From positions 2,523,501 to 2,587,500 of the forward strand of contig LSRY02000002.1 of assembly GCA_001643675.2 (NCBI GenBank): DNA of 64,000 nt, in the 5' to 3' direction. Source of the DNA: Monocercomonoides exilis. Its lineage: Eukaryota; Preaxostyla; Oxymonadida; Polymastigidae. The notes under the pieces were generated by a model that saw only the letters and a list, made by a program, of their open reading frames with translations, was not told the DNA's origin and ran no database searches. Shown in pieces: positions 36,600 to 47,028 of this stretch (the first letter of the stretch is position 1; each line of letters opens with the position of its first letter). A program made the translations under genes and the position numbers.

Positions 36600-37400
36600 C
36601 AATTGAATGCATATTTTCTTTGTTTATTATAATCCTAGTTGAAACTTTCCGATATGAGCGATGAAGATTACGAGAAATTGAAGCAATCTGTTTTATCAAA
36701 TTTATCGTCCCCTCCAAAAACAATGATAAGCGAAGCATCGAACATTTGGACTCATTTAATAGAGGGGGATTTTGATTATGCATATAAAGAAAAGATGATT
36801 TATGTTATTCAGAATATTACAAAGGAAGAGTTCTGCAACAAAGCATCGATTATGTGGTGTGGGAAGCCTTTGCATCTTCAAAAAAAGAAAGAGGAGCACA
36901 AAAAAGATGACGCATCAGATAAAACAGAAGAAGAAAAGAAAGAAGAAACAGACTGCTGTTTGGAAGACAGCAACACTTTTGATGACCTTCCAGATGAAAA
37001 TGGCTTGCTGACGCAAAAAATGGGGCGCAGATTGTATTGCCGTATGTTTCCACACAATTTCGCAGATCTGATGAATAAAGAGCCGATGGAAGTTTCACCA
37101 ACAAGCGAGAATCCCTCGTCGTCGCAGGATGCTTCAAGAAGGGATACTCCAGAAGCAGATGATCAGTCTGGGGATGCAAAACAAAAATATGAAGAAAAAG
37201 AAGAAAAAGAAGAGTCGAATGAAATAAAAGGAACAAATGAGCAAACAGCAGAAGGAGAAAGCAAAGAGGACAAAGTACCTGAACAATCACCTGAAAGCCG
37301 CCCAGTGTTTCCAAAGCCTTTGCTTCCGTATTGTTTTATTAAAAATCTTGCAGAATTTAAGCAATCTGTTCCTCTGACAGCGCCTTATGGATTTTATTGA
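32878..37400 (+). CDS. M16 family zinc metallopeptidase, insulysin (insulin-degrading enzyme) type
   Basis: Four exons, 32878-33227, 33288-33577, 33646-36482 and 36639-37400, give about 1412 aa. The inverted zinc motif HFLEH (residues 61-65) and downstream Glu in AVNSEYEMN (about 142) are the M16 catalytic site. Later segments such as RLRTKEQLCYILW and IKNLAEFKQSVPL match the C-terminal half and end of insulysin. The enzyme degrades short peptides in a closed two-half chamber; no targeting presequence precedes the fold, so a cytosolic location is inferred. It is about 400 residues longer than human IDE owing to a linker after the first domain, a Ser-rich insert near nt 35340-35390 and a large acidic Lys/Glu insert near the C-terminus. 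Intron 1 is 60 nt without a stop, so it can be mistaken for coding. Start: the first ATG; upstream in-frame sequence has no ATG. Confidence 0.92.
36540..36599 (+). repeat. CT-dinucleotide plus poly-T tract within M16 peptidase intron 3
   Basis: About 13 CT units (36540-36566) run directly into about 33 T residues (to 36599). The tract sits about 40 bases before the 3' splice site at 36638, so in the transcript it is one very long pyrimidine tract. Confidence 0.95.
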
Positions 37401-37734
37401 TTTTTTTATTTATGAATTGCATTCTTCCAGCCTGGATAGAATTCGAATAACATCTCATAGATTTGGCCTGTGATGATGTTAATTAAGATTCTATTCACTT
37501 GATTTTTATTTTTTGTTGTTTATTATAAATAGACTAGTTTTTTGCATAGACTATGCATCGCATTTAATAAACGAAGAAATAAATTATAATAACGACACCT
37601 TAAAGTAGTTTGTTTTAAGAAAAAAATAATATTTGTTTCTGAAGCAATTACATGTTATTTGGCATCTGAATCCTATTCTCAAGCATTCTTGAAATTTTAA
37701 TGAGGTCAAATTTGTCTTTTCGCATCTAAAAATG
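37401..37734. other. intergenic between convergent genes
   Basis: About 330 bases between the M16 peptidase 3' end (plus) and the helical protein gene 3' end (minus). No feature was recognised. Confidence 0.6.
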
Positions 37735-39194
37735 TCATGGTGCATGAATGATGTCAAGTATTTGTTTAAATTTTGATAAACAAAAATTTTTAAATTCCCA
37801 AAGAAAGTCAAATCCTCCTGCTTCCTCAATTTTCTCTTCCACAATTTTCAACAAGTGTCTCTGTTCAGCAGTTATGTTGTCATCAACGTATGTTCTCGAA
37901 AACTTTTGCAATACCTTTAACAGAATCTCAGAAATTGATGTGGTGTCTGTAGAAGTGAATGCCTTTATACTCAAAAATTCAAATAAATAATCTAAATAAT
38001 CGCTGTCCACCAACTGCTTAATGCATTTTCCTGATCCATCACTTGCAATTTCAATAAATAATCCGTATAATTCGTCTTTAATTTCATTTTTTGAATAAAT
38101 GTCTCTTTTATTGCGTTCAGTTAAAAATTTCAAGAACTCTAATCCATCATCAACTTCAAAGGAATTGGGCCAAGAAAGCGCCATCGTCTTTACAAGCTTC
38201 ATCCATCTTTTTATAACCTCTTGTTGCTTTCTCTTCTCCAAATTACCTTCAGTTTCGTTGTCGGTCAATGTATACAGCTTCATCAATTCTTTTCTGGCTG
38301 CAGACAAGAAATGATAATCTTTAATAACAGAAAGATAATCAAAAAATGGATAAGATATTGTAATGATAGCAAGTTCCCAAATAATTTGAAGTGATTCTGG
38401 TGAAAGCATGTTGCAGTTTTCATTCATTGTGATCATATTCAAAAAATCATTATGATAAGATGAATAAGAAATTAGTTTGTTAAAATCTGTGAATTTTTAA
38501 AAAATTAAAAGGAAAGGAAATCTTCTTAAAAAATGTCATACCTTGCAATCTAATTTTTGTGAGTGAGCATGCTGCAATTTCCAATTCCTCTCCAGAACCC
38601 TTTTCATTCATCAGTTCTTTGATTGTTTTTATGACATATGGTACGCATATAGACAGTGCTTTGTCAGCATTGATTTCATGTTTATAAATAAACATGAGAT
38701 ATATTTCACATGAAGAAAGCAGCTTTTTCTGTGCTTCATCTGTTATTATGTTGGCGTACGAAGAAATTATTTGCTTTATTCTTTTGGAGAGTTCAGAAGT
38801 GGTTAACATATCTCCTGTATCAATGTCAAGCTGCCAACAACAATATCCAAGTGTTCTTATTACTTCAAATATCACAATTTCATCAATTTTCCTCATGTTT
38901 ATCATCTTTTCATACTTTTTGTATGGCATTTTAAGAGCGCACTTTTGGAGGTGTTGATCATCAATTTCTCTAAGCTTTTTACATAGGTGTTTAATGTTAT
39001 CGACTTTATTCGATTTCAGCAACATTTTAAGCTCACAGTCATCTTTTTTATCTTAATCATAAAAACATCACAATTTAATATGTTAAAGAAAAATGTAGAA
39101 TAAAAGAACCGAGTTTTTGCTTTGTTAATTCAATATCATTGGATAGATTTTTTATATGATGCTTTTTCACATCTGATGAATAAGAAGAACCCAT
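37735..39194 (-). CDS. Unknown helical protein with N-terminal myristoylation motif
   Basis: Three exons, 39194-39110, 39051-38542 and 38486-37735, keep frame across introns of 58 and 55 nt and give about 448 aa. The protein begins MGSSYSS, which fits the N-myristoylation rule (Gly2, Ser6), so membrane association is plausible. The rest is mostly amphipathic alpha helix with many Leu, Ile, Lys and Glu, no transmembrane segment, and a spacing that could be ARM/HEAT-like repeats (for example ELYGLFIEIASDGSGKCIKQ). No catalytic motif or known family is recognised. The first exon is inferred from its coding quality, an ATG and matching phase; without it the protein would start at Met in ELKMLLKS and have 408 aa. 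Confidence 0.75.
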
Positions 39195-39398
39195 AAGTTT
39201 TGTGATATGAAACAGATTATGTTTCATGAAACAATTTGAATGATCAAGAATAAAAACAGATTTGTTGTTACGAAATACTATACATAATGAAAAAATACAT
39301 ATTCTTTGAAAACCTTCAAAATGATAGAACTTTCATTCATTTTGTTTTTGATAAATATAAAATGATGATATGAAAAATTAGCAATTATTAACTATTTC

Positions 39399-40245
39399 TT
39401 ACTGATATAATTCTTTCATCGTTTTCCATTCAGCAATGAGCTCGTCCAATTTCTTAACAACTGGCTTCTCTTTCTCTGGAGCTCCTCTTGTTCTCACGGC
39501 AACTGTGCCTTCTTCCATTTCTTTGTTTCCAACCACCAGAATGTAGTTGAATTGCTGCATTTGTGCGTTTCTTACTTTTGCACCCAATTTGTCAGTGGAT
39601 GTGTCCTTTTCGACTGTAAATCCATGAATGCGTCTGAGGGTGTCATAGACTTTATCAGCATACTCCTCCTGTTGTGGTCCAATGTTGATCACAATAGCCT
39701 GGCGTGGAGACAACCAGAATGGCCACTTCTTGTTGAAATGCTCTGTGATGATTGCAATGAATCGCTCAAATGAACCCAAAATGGCTCTGTGGATCATCAC
39801 TGGGCGGCCGTAGAAGTTTTCGTCGTATGGCTGCTCCACAAAGTTGTCGCCTTGTTCAGATGGACCGCTTGGAGTGGCTGATGATGCTGATGCTGATGGT
39901 GTTGTTGAAGACGAGGCTGGCTCTTCGTGCGGAGCAGAAGATTCTATTGGAGCTTTGCTTGCTTCTTTGCCTTCTTCTTTCTTCTCCTCCTTCGATTCTG
40001 GTGAAGACGAAGGGGCTGCTGCTGCTTTCTTTTGATAGAGCAAATTGAATCTGCGGGGCAGTTGGAAATCCAACTGCACAGTTGCACATTGGATCTTGCG
40101 GGCGAGCGAGTCGTGCAAATACACATCAATCTTTGGACCATAAAACGCACCACCTCCAACATCAACTTCAAATGGAACACCACTTTCTTTCAAAATGCGC
40201 TCCAATTCCTGTTTTTGGTGGGGGAAAAAAAAAAGAGTACAATAA

Positions 40246-40280
<35 letters not shown>

Positions 40281-41793
40281 AATTCAAACAGCTTCAGCTT
40301 GGTTCCACTGTTCAATGTCTCCAATGTATTTCTCAGGACGAGTTGAGAGGCAAAGGGAATGCTTCAGTCCAAAGATGGTGTATGTCTCTGCCATCATACG
40401 CAAGCAGCCTTTCAATTCATCTCCAACCTATTATATCCATGGCGTTATCAATAAGAAGCAAAAAAATCAAATAAACGATAAGGATGCAATGACAAAGAAA
40501 GCATAAATATTTTGTATAGATATAAAAGAAAAAACAAGCATACGTCTTCTGGTTTGCAGAAAATGTGAGCATCATCCTGTGTGAATCTCCTCACACGAGT
40601 AAGTCCATGGAGGGTTCCGCTCAGTTCATTTCTGTGGCAGCATCCAAATTCTGCCATTCGCATTGGCAGATCTCTGTAGGATCTTGTAGCGTGCTTGTAA
40701 ATAAGGCAGTGGCCTGGGCAATTCATGGGTTTAATTGCAAGTGTGCGCTTCTCGCTTTCCAGCACAAAGATGTTTTCCTTGTACTTCGACCAATGACCGG
40801 AGGTCTCCCACATCATTTTGTCGAACATTTGAGGAGTCATAACTTCGATGTATCTGAATTCTCTCTGTTTCCTTCTCATGAGCTCTTGAAGAGTTGTGTA
40901 TATGTGTGTGCCGTTGGGAAGGAAAAATCCAGATCCTGGTGAAAGTTCGTGGAAGAAATATAATTCTTGTTCCTATAAATGATTATGGATGATTTTTGGT
41001 GTTAAGCATTTCACAGATTTAAATGAATAGTACAACACACTCTTCCAATTTTTGTATGTTCCCTATCTGCAGCCGTCTGAAGTTTCTTCCAATCCTCAAA
41101 CTGATCGTTTGTTTCAAAGCAGACACCATAGACACGCTGAACTTGTTCTTCTTCTTTTTCAAGAGTTGGGAAAGTTGCGCTTGTAACCTTCACAAGTTTG
41201 AAGAACTGGCATTTCCCTGTATTTTCAACATGGGGTCCACGGCACAGATCCTCAAACTTACCGCATTTGTAAGTCGTTCCATTTTCGCTTTTTTCTTTGA
41301 TTCCATTAAGAAGATATTGCTTAAATGGATTTCTTTTAAAAATGTCTTTCAATTTGTCGATAGAATATTCCTTTCTTTCAAATGGATACGCTTTTTCAAC
41401 AATTTCTTGCATTTTTGTTTCGAGTTGTGCCAATTGCTCATTTCCGATTGTTACTGGTCTGGAGAGAAAGAAAACAAAATTTGATCATTATGAAAGTTTC
41501 AAATTATTCAAACCTGTTCTTTTTATCAAGTATTTCTCCTTCATAAAAGAACTGGTTGCCCTTTAAAGCGGGTCCTAAAGGTAGAGTTCATAAATAATAA
41601 AATACTCAGAAGAAACAATACCATATGCCAAATGAGTGTTTGGGAAGAGGTCGCAAATTGCATAACCCAAAACATGAGCGCAGCTATGACACAAGCGCAT
41701 GCTTGAATCTTCTCCATCACATTCAGTTTCAAAAGACTCCTGAGGTTCCGCCATTCGATAACTTTGCTTTTTGATCTCTCCCATCACGTGCAT
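39399..41793 (-). CDS. TARS: Threonyl-tRNA synthetase lacking the TGS domain
   Basis: Six exons, 41793-41622, 41574-41514, 41458-41041, 40972-40544, 40427-40290 and 40208-39399, give 675 aa. The editing (N2/SAD) domain has HSCAH (36-40) and DLCRGPH. The class II core has MNCPGHCL (zinc Cys), motif 2 with RNELSG and RVRRFTQDDAHIFC, GAFYGPKID, the HRAILGSFER motif 3, and an anticodon-binding domain with KWPFWLSPRQ and NYILVVGNKE. It charges tRNA-Thr. The N-terminal TGS/N1 domain common in cytosolic enzymes is absent: only 35 residues precede HSCAH. A low-complexity insert of about 70 residues (about 467-536; Ala/Ser/Lys/Glu) interrupts the catalytic core between FQLPRRFNLLYQ and RPVMIHRA. No organelle presequence is seen. 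Introns are 47-116 nt. Confidence 0.95.
40245..40282. repeat. Tetranucleotide AAAT microsatellite in ThrRS intron 5
   Basis: About nine tandem units of AAAT/ATAA lie within the 81-nt intron 40209-40289. The tract fills nearly half the intron and is likely length-polymorphic. Confidence 0.9.
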
Positions 41794-43439
41794 TTTTCGA
41801 TGAAAAAATCTTCTTTTGATCACTGTTTAAGGTTCATGACTGAGTTGTATTTGTTTTGTGCATTTTCTACATTTAATTCAAAAAACTTCAAACTTCAAAA
41901 TTTAAAGTTGATTTTAGAAAAAAACATCGAAATAATAAAAAAATTAAAAAAAAGAAAAAATGAGAATAAAATAATAAGGGGAAATATATTTCTCTTCAGG
42001 CATTTTCATTGAAATTTTTTGCACTTTTCATTGACTTTTTGAGAACAAAAAACACAACAAAAATATATCCATTTTTTGACATTCGTGAAATGTTTCAATT
42101 CATTATGTTTTAATTGACCTATTTTCGTTTGTTTTAATCATTTAGCATAAGCTTTAGCCGAAGTCAAAAAGTTGAACAAAATTTCAATAAATGCAGATCT
42201 TTTTCAAAAAGATTGAGTCATTGCGAATTGATTCTCTTCTAGGTTAACGATCATTGTTTTTTGACAGTTTTTTATTTTCATATTTTTTAAAAGTTCTGCA
42301 AAAAATATATCATTCCAAGAATATTTGAATCATTGTTTTTTCATTTTAACTGAAAAAGACAAAATATGGGTTATTATTTTTGAGATCTTATTTTTTTCTG
42401 TCTAAAATTTCGGTTGAAAAATTTCTCTTGAATATCAACAAAAGAATACTGAAAAGTGAAAAGACTTATAAAAAAAACATCGACATCTTTATTATACCTC
42501 AAACAATTGTATGTTAAACAGTTGTGACAAATACACAAATTGAAGGCATTATCTCTTCCAAAAGACAAATAACGTTTGAAAAATCGACACCTCGAAAAAA
42601 GTTATGATTTCAAAAGAAATCACCCATATACAGAAATAAATATTCGTGAAATTCAATACTAATCATTTATAACAGTTCAAACAATAAAAACACTAAAATG
42701 TTGGATAGATTTCATTCTTTTTTATAAACATTATTGAATTGATGCATCACAGTGGAATGATTACAACAGAAAAAATAAATAAAAATCAAGATAATAAAGC
42801 CAAAAAAAATTTATTGAAAAACATAAATTCACTTTTTCATTCAAAATTTTGCTTTTTCCATAAGTATTTTGTTTTTATTGAACAGAAATAACAAACAAAA
42901 ACTGCTTGTCATAAAAAAAACAAATCAAAAACAATAAATCAATTGTATGAACGTTTTTCAAAAGAAAGCGAATGAAAATATACACAAAATATGAGTTGAT
43001 TTAACATTCATAGTTGCAAAATAAAGTACAATATTTGCTTGGCATTGTTAAAAGCGATTAAAACAAAAAAACCAATTCCAAAAAATTGAGGCCTATTAAC
43101 ATTGATAGAGTTAAAACATTCAAAGAATATATAGAAAATGAAATAATAAACAAGATATATAAAAATAGATAAAAACATACTATTTGTTCACTGGGGCCAG
43201 AGCAAACATGTAAATTTCTTGATTAAAATTGGCATATAACCTTTTATTAATTGATCAAACAATAGATTGACTTATTTTCAAAATGATTGAGTCATTTGCG
43301 AAAAGTTGAATTAAATTCAGAATGATCACTTCTTTTCGAAATGACTAAATAATTCTCGAATAGGTCTAATTACAACGATGCCTGTTTAAGGAAATATTAA
43401 TCAAATTTATTTTGAAATCTGAGAAAGCAAAATAAAGTG

Positions 43440-43580
43440 ATGAGCGAAGCAGTTTTTCAATGCCTTGAACAAAAAAAGCTTGAAAGTCCGTACTTCCCCC
43501 CACATAATGAAATATTTGAATCAATCAGTGAATTGTTTTTCATCAACTTAAAAACTGATGTTTCTGTTCATTGGAATTGA
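43440..43580 (+). other. Short possible coding ORF or exon remnant (46 codons)
   Basis: An ATG-initiated frame of 46 codons reads MSEAVFQCLEQKKLESPYFP and continues with PHNEIFESISELFFINLKTD-V-SVHWN to a TGA. Its amino acid mix looks protein-like, unlike the surrounding AT-rich sequence. No partner exon was found, so it may be a tiny gene, the first exon of an unresolved gene, or chance. Confidence 0.25.
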
Positions 43581-44151
43581 TAACGTTAATATTGTGAACT
43601 CACAAATTTAACATCATCTTTATCGAATGTTATTTATTGATAGAAAAAACGAAATGAAATGAAATGAAAGGAAAGGAAATTGGTCACAAATCAATACATT
43701 AATAGAGCCTCATATAATGTGACATGAAATCCAAATAAAGACTTCTCCCTTTTTCTTTTGTTGAAAAAACTTTTAAATATATTCTTTTTATTCATATGTT
43801 TTTTCGGAGAGTTGATTATTTGAAAGTTTTATTTCTTTGGAGACGAATAATTCACTAAAAAGAAAAGACAATGATTGACGTATATAATGATTACGTTTTC
43901 GACAATATTCAAAGAAAAATGATTTCTGAAACAAGTTTTTTCTTTTCATTGTTCATATATCAATATTTTTAGTGAATTCTCAAACCAAAATTTTTGTTAA
44001 AGTCAAAAAATGGATAAAATAATAATCATCTGTTGATATTTTTTTGAAAAGTTTTTTTAACTAATTTTCTGGTGAAATTAAAAATTGAAAATTTTCAGAA
44101 AAAAATTGGATACAACTTGCTTTACTTCACAAGAAAGGAAATATAGTCAAC

Positions 44152-44493
44152 GCAAAAAATACAGGACAAGATCGATATCTCAATAACCACAAGAGGAATA
44201 ATTCTGACAATTTTCCTCAAAATATATCTCATCAATACAAACTCATTTAATACACAAAACTTTCAAAAAAGCATCGTTTGTGTCCGATAAAAACTGATAT
44301 TTAAATCTCGTAGAAATAAAATTTTGAGTTTCAATAAGATTCATCGAATATATTTCTCTGAGCACAAATGAAGCTGCTTTGAAAGCTTTGTATATTAAAT
44401 GAGTTTGTATTGATGAGATATATTTTGAGGAAAATTGTCAGAATTATTCCTCTTGTGGTTATTGAGATATCGATCTTGTCCGGTATTTTTGGC
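44152..44493. repeat. Inverted repeat, 131-nt arms with 80-nt loop
   Basis: Arm 1 (44152-44282) and the reverse complement of arm 2 (44363-44493) match at about 123 of 131 positions without gaps. The core, 44164-44252, matches perfectly over 89 bases. The centre (44283-44362) is unrelated AT-rich sequence. There is no ORF in the arms and no obvious target-site duplication. It could be a small MITE-like palindromic element, a structured RNA or a replication/recombination palindrome. Confidence 0.9.
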
Positions 44494-45165
44494 ACAAACT
44501 GTGTTTCAAAAAATGAGTATTTCAAAAAAAGTGTTATTTTCTTTTAATAATTACAGCTCCTTTGTCTTTAATTTCTTCGTTTATATATATCTTTTCTCTT
44601 TTTTAATATGAAAAGAATTAGACATTCAATAAGAAAATTTTTTTTGAGTGAAGGAAAAATCAACAATTTCATCCAACAATAACGAATTTAAAGAATGAAT
44701 TTTATTTTTTGTTTAGTCAAAAATGTGATTTTCAAAAATGAGAAAAAAATAACTATTATTTTCCAAAAAGGAATAATTCATCATATTTGTCATTTATTCA
44801 ATTCAATAATGTTTTATTGAAAAAGATAAAGAATTTCTTTGACATTTATGGAAATATTTAAAACGAATAATTATTTTTCTTTTATCGAAATAAATGATTT
44901 ATTATTTAAAAATTTCATTAAAAATTTTTTTAATCTCAAATAATATCTTCAAACTTTTTTGTTTACTAAACACAGAAGAAAATACAAAAAGATCAAAACT
45001 CAATCAATTGAGTGACACTGCATTTTAATTATTATTCACATTATTTTTCTATGGTAGAATTTTTGTGAGCATAAGACAGCATATCACATGAAGAAACCTA
45101 TAAAATTTATCAAATAATGATATTGCTGTTCAGGGTATATTTTTTATACAATAAAAAACTATTTT

Positions 45166-45168
<3 letters not shown>

Positions 45169-45213
<45 letters not shown>
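45169..45213. repeat. AAT trinucleotide microsatellite
   Basis: About 15 tandem AAT units in the spacer 3' of the 471-aa gene. Confidence 0.95.
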
Positions 45214-45216
<3 letters not shown>

Positions 45217-45282
45217 TAACTTTTCAACGAAAAATTAAAAAAATATAAAATAAAACCAATTGCATTAAATTTAAACATTTCA

Positions 45283-46747
45283 TTACATTTTCCAGCCTAT
45301 CCATAACTGAGAACCTGTTTGTTGCACGTACTCTGGTTCGATACAATTGATTTGACATGGAATGTTAAATACATAAACGACGAAATTTGATGGAATTGAA
45401 GAAATATGAGTAAGAGTTGAATTTTCTTCGTCAGAAAGAAAAGGAGGAGTAAATTGTAAAAAATGTTCTGATGACAATGTTGATTCTAACTCATTTAAAA
45501 TGTTCAACGATTTGTTTGCAACAGCTTTCTGAGTTTCGAAAGAAGATTCCATTTCCTTTGAATTTGCTTGAGTTAGAGATGATTCAGTTTGTTCGCTTCC
45601 TCCTCGAGAGATATAATTGCGTTCATCATTTAAAATATGTGTTTCTTGAACTGCGATAGGTTCACTTCTGCTGATACATCCAAATTCACTCTTGAGACCT
45701 GATTCACCATAAATGATTAATGTTGATTGAAAAGTAATATAATCAAAAGTTTGTAGTGGTAAAAAAGGGATAAATAAAACGATATGATTTGGATCTTCTG
45801 AAAAATTCCCTTCAAATTGGATCTTGCAATCTGTAAGCGTTTTGTCTTTGCTCAAATTCTTCCCAATTACAAAATTTTTTGCTTCATGAATATTCGAAGT
45901 TCTATTATGATCAAAATGTTTATTTTCTTGATTAACTCCTTGACTATCAACTTGTGTGTTTTCTCCAGTTTTATTTCTACTTTCAAAAATTTCTTCTTCA
46001 TGAAATCCATCATCGTAGTACATGAAAAAACAATGAAATAATGTATCAGTAACCGAATCAACGAAAATATCAGCAACCGTATCATCATCGACAACGGATT
46101 GCACTAAACTCAGCGAATTTTTTTGCTTTTTGATTTGTTTTTTTTGCGAAAACTCTTCAAGTTCAGACCATGACCATCCAATTTCCATTTGATTAGTATT
46201 TTGCAAAAAAAAATCAATTTCCTGATGCATATTCTCGCAATCAATCAATTCAGGATATAGTAAAAGTCCAGAATATACTTTTCTTCCTGCTGAATCAAAT
46301 AGTTTATATTCAATATAAAACATATTATTGAAACATACATGTATCAAAACTTGTTATTGAATTAATTTTTAATTGCTCAGGAAGTGTTTGCATGCAATAT
46401 CCATGCTTTTTTGCTCCAGATACATAATAATATCTTAGTAGATTCGATAAATATTTCCCAAGAATTGTAATTGATATATTGTATGGATTTATCTTTCCTT
46501 TTCCATGCTGAATTTTCATAGAAAACAAATCGAACAATACAGTAGCAGGAACAGCCAAATGAGCTTCATTTGGCTTGTTAGAAAATCTGCAAAATATTCT
46601 GAGAAAAAGAAAAAACATCTGTACGGTATCAGGCTGATTTTTCAACCAATAATGCGAAGGAAGAAGTATAACAGTTGGTTTAATGTTTTCTTCCATACGT
46701 CTTTTTGGATCTTCCGAAAAATACGAAGGACGGAAGTCAATATCCAT
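45283..46747 (-). CDS. Unknown protein, 471 aa
   Basis: Two exons, 46747-46339 and 46289-45283, join across a 49-nt intron with a GTATGT donor and a TTCAG acceptor, phase 1. The N-terminal third (for example TVILLPSHYWLKNQPDTVQM, then AVPATVLFDLF) looks folded, with hydrophobic strands. Two more folded patches follow (RKVYSGLLLYPEL and NHIVLFIPFLPLQTFDYITF), separated by Asn/Glu/Ser/Lys-rich linkers, and the end is GSQLWIGWKM. There is no signal peptide or clear transmembrane helix. I do not recognise the family. It is divergent from the 521-aa gene, whose start is 281 bases away, so the two may share regulatory sequence. Confidence 0.72.
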
Positions 46748-47028
46748 TTTGAAAAATAAAATAATAAAAAATTAAATATTTCGAAAACAATATTAAGTAA
46801 AAAAAGATCAAAAACTCGAATGTGGAACATATTCAAAAATTGTTATTAATAGAACTTCCAAATAATTATAACAAATATTTTTTGAAAAATGAAAATTATT
46901 GATCCTAACCATATGAACCTATTTTAATTGACGAGTTTAATTTTAGTCTTTAACCCGGAAGATAGATTTAAAAACGCAAGCTGTATAGGGTAAAGAATTG
47001 ACATTCAATACGGTTGACACTTAAAACT

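Larger units (their letters stand above)
41794..45282. other. 3.5-kb AT-rich gene-poor stretch
   Basis: This is the longest gene-free stretch of the window, between the ThrRS start (minus) and the 3' end of the unknown 471-aa gene (minus). It is very AT-rich with frequent stops. Exceptions are the inverted repeat at 44152-44493, an AAT microsatellite at 45169-45213, a short ORF at 43440-43580, and two loosely similar segments containing GATTGAGTCATT (near 42206 and 43283). I saw no tRNA or snRNA with recognisable conserved blocks. Confidence 0.5.

Noticed and set aside
44331-44525. 64-codon minus-strand ORF
   Set aside because: It lies inside one arm of the inverted repeat and has no coding character beyond being open.
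41794-45282. Possible tRNA or spliceosomal snRNA genes in the gene desert
   Set aside because: I looked for T-loop, U6 ACAGAGA, U5 loop and U2 5' blocks by eye and found none. A covariance-model search would be decisive.
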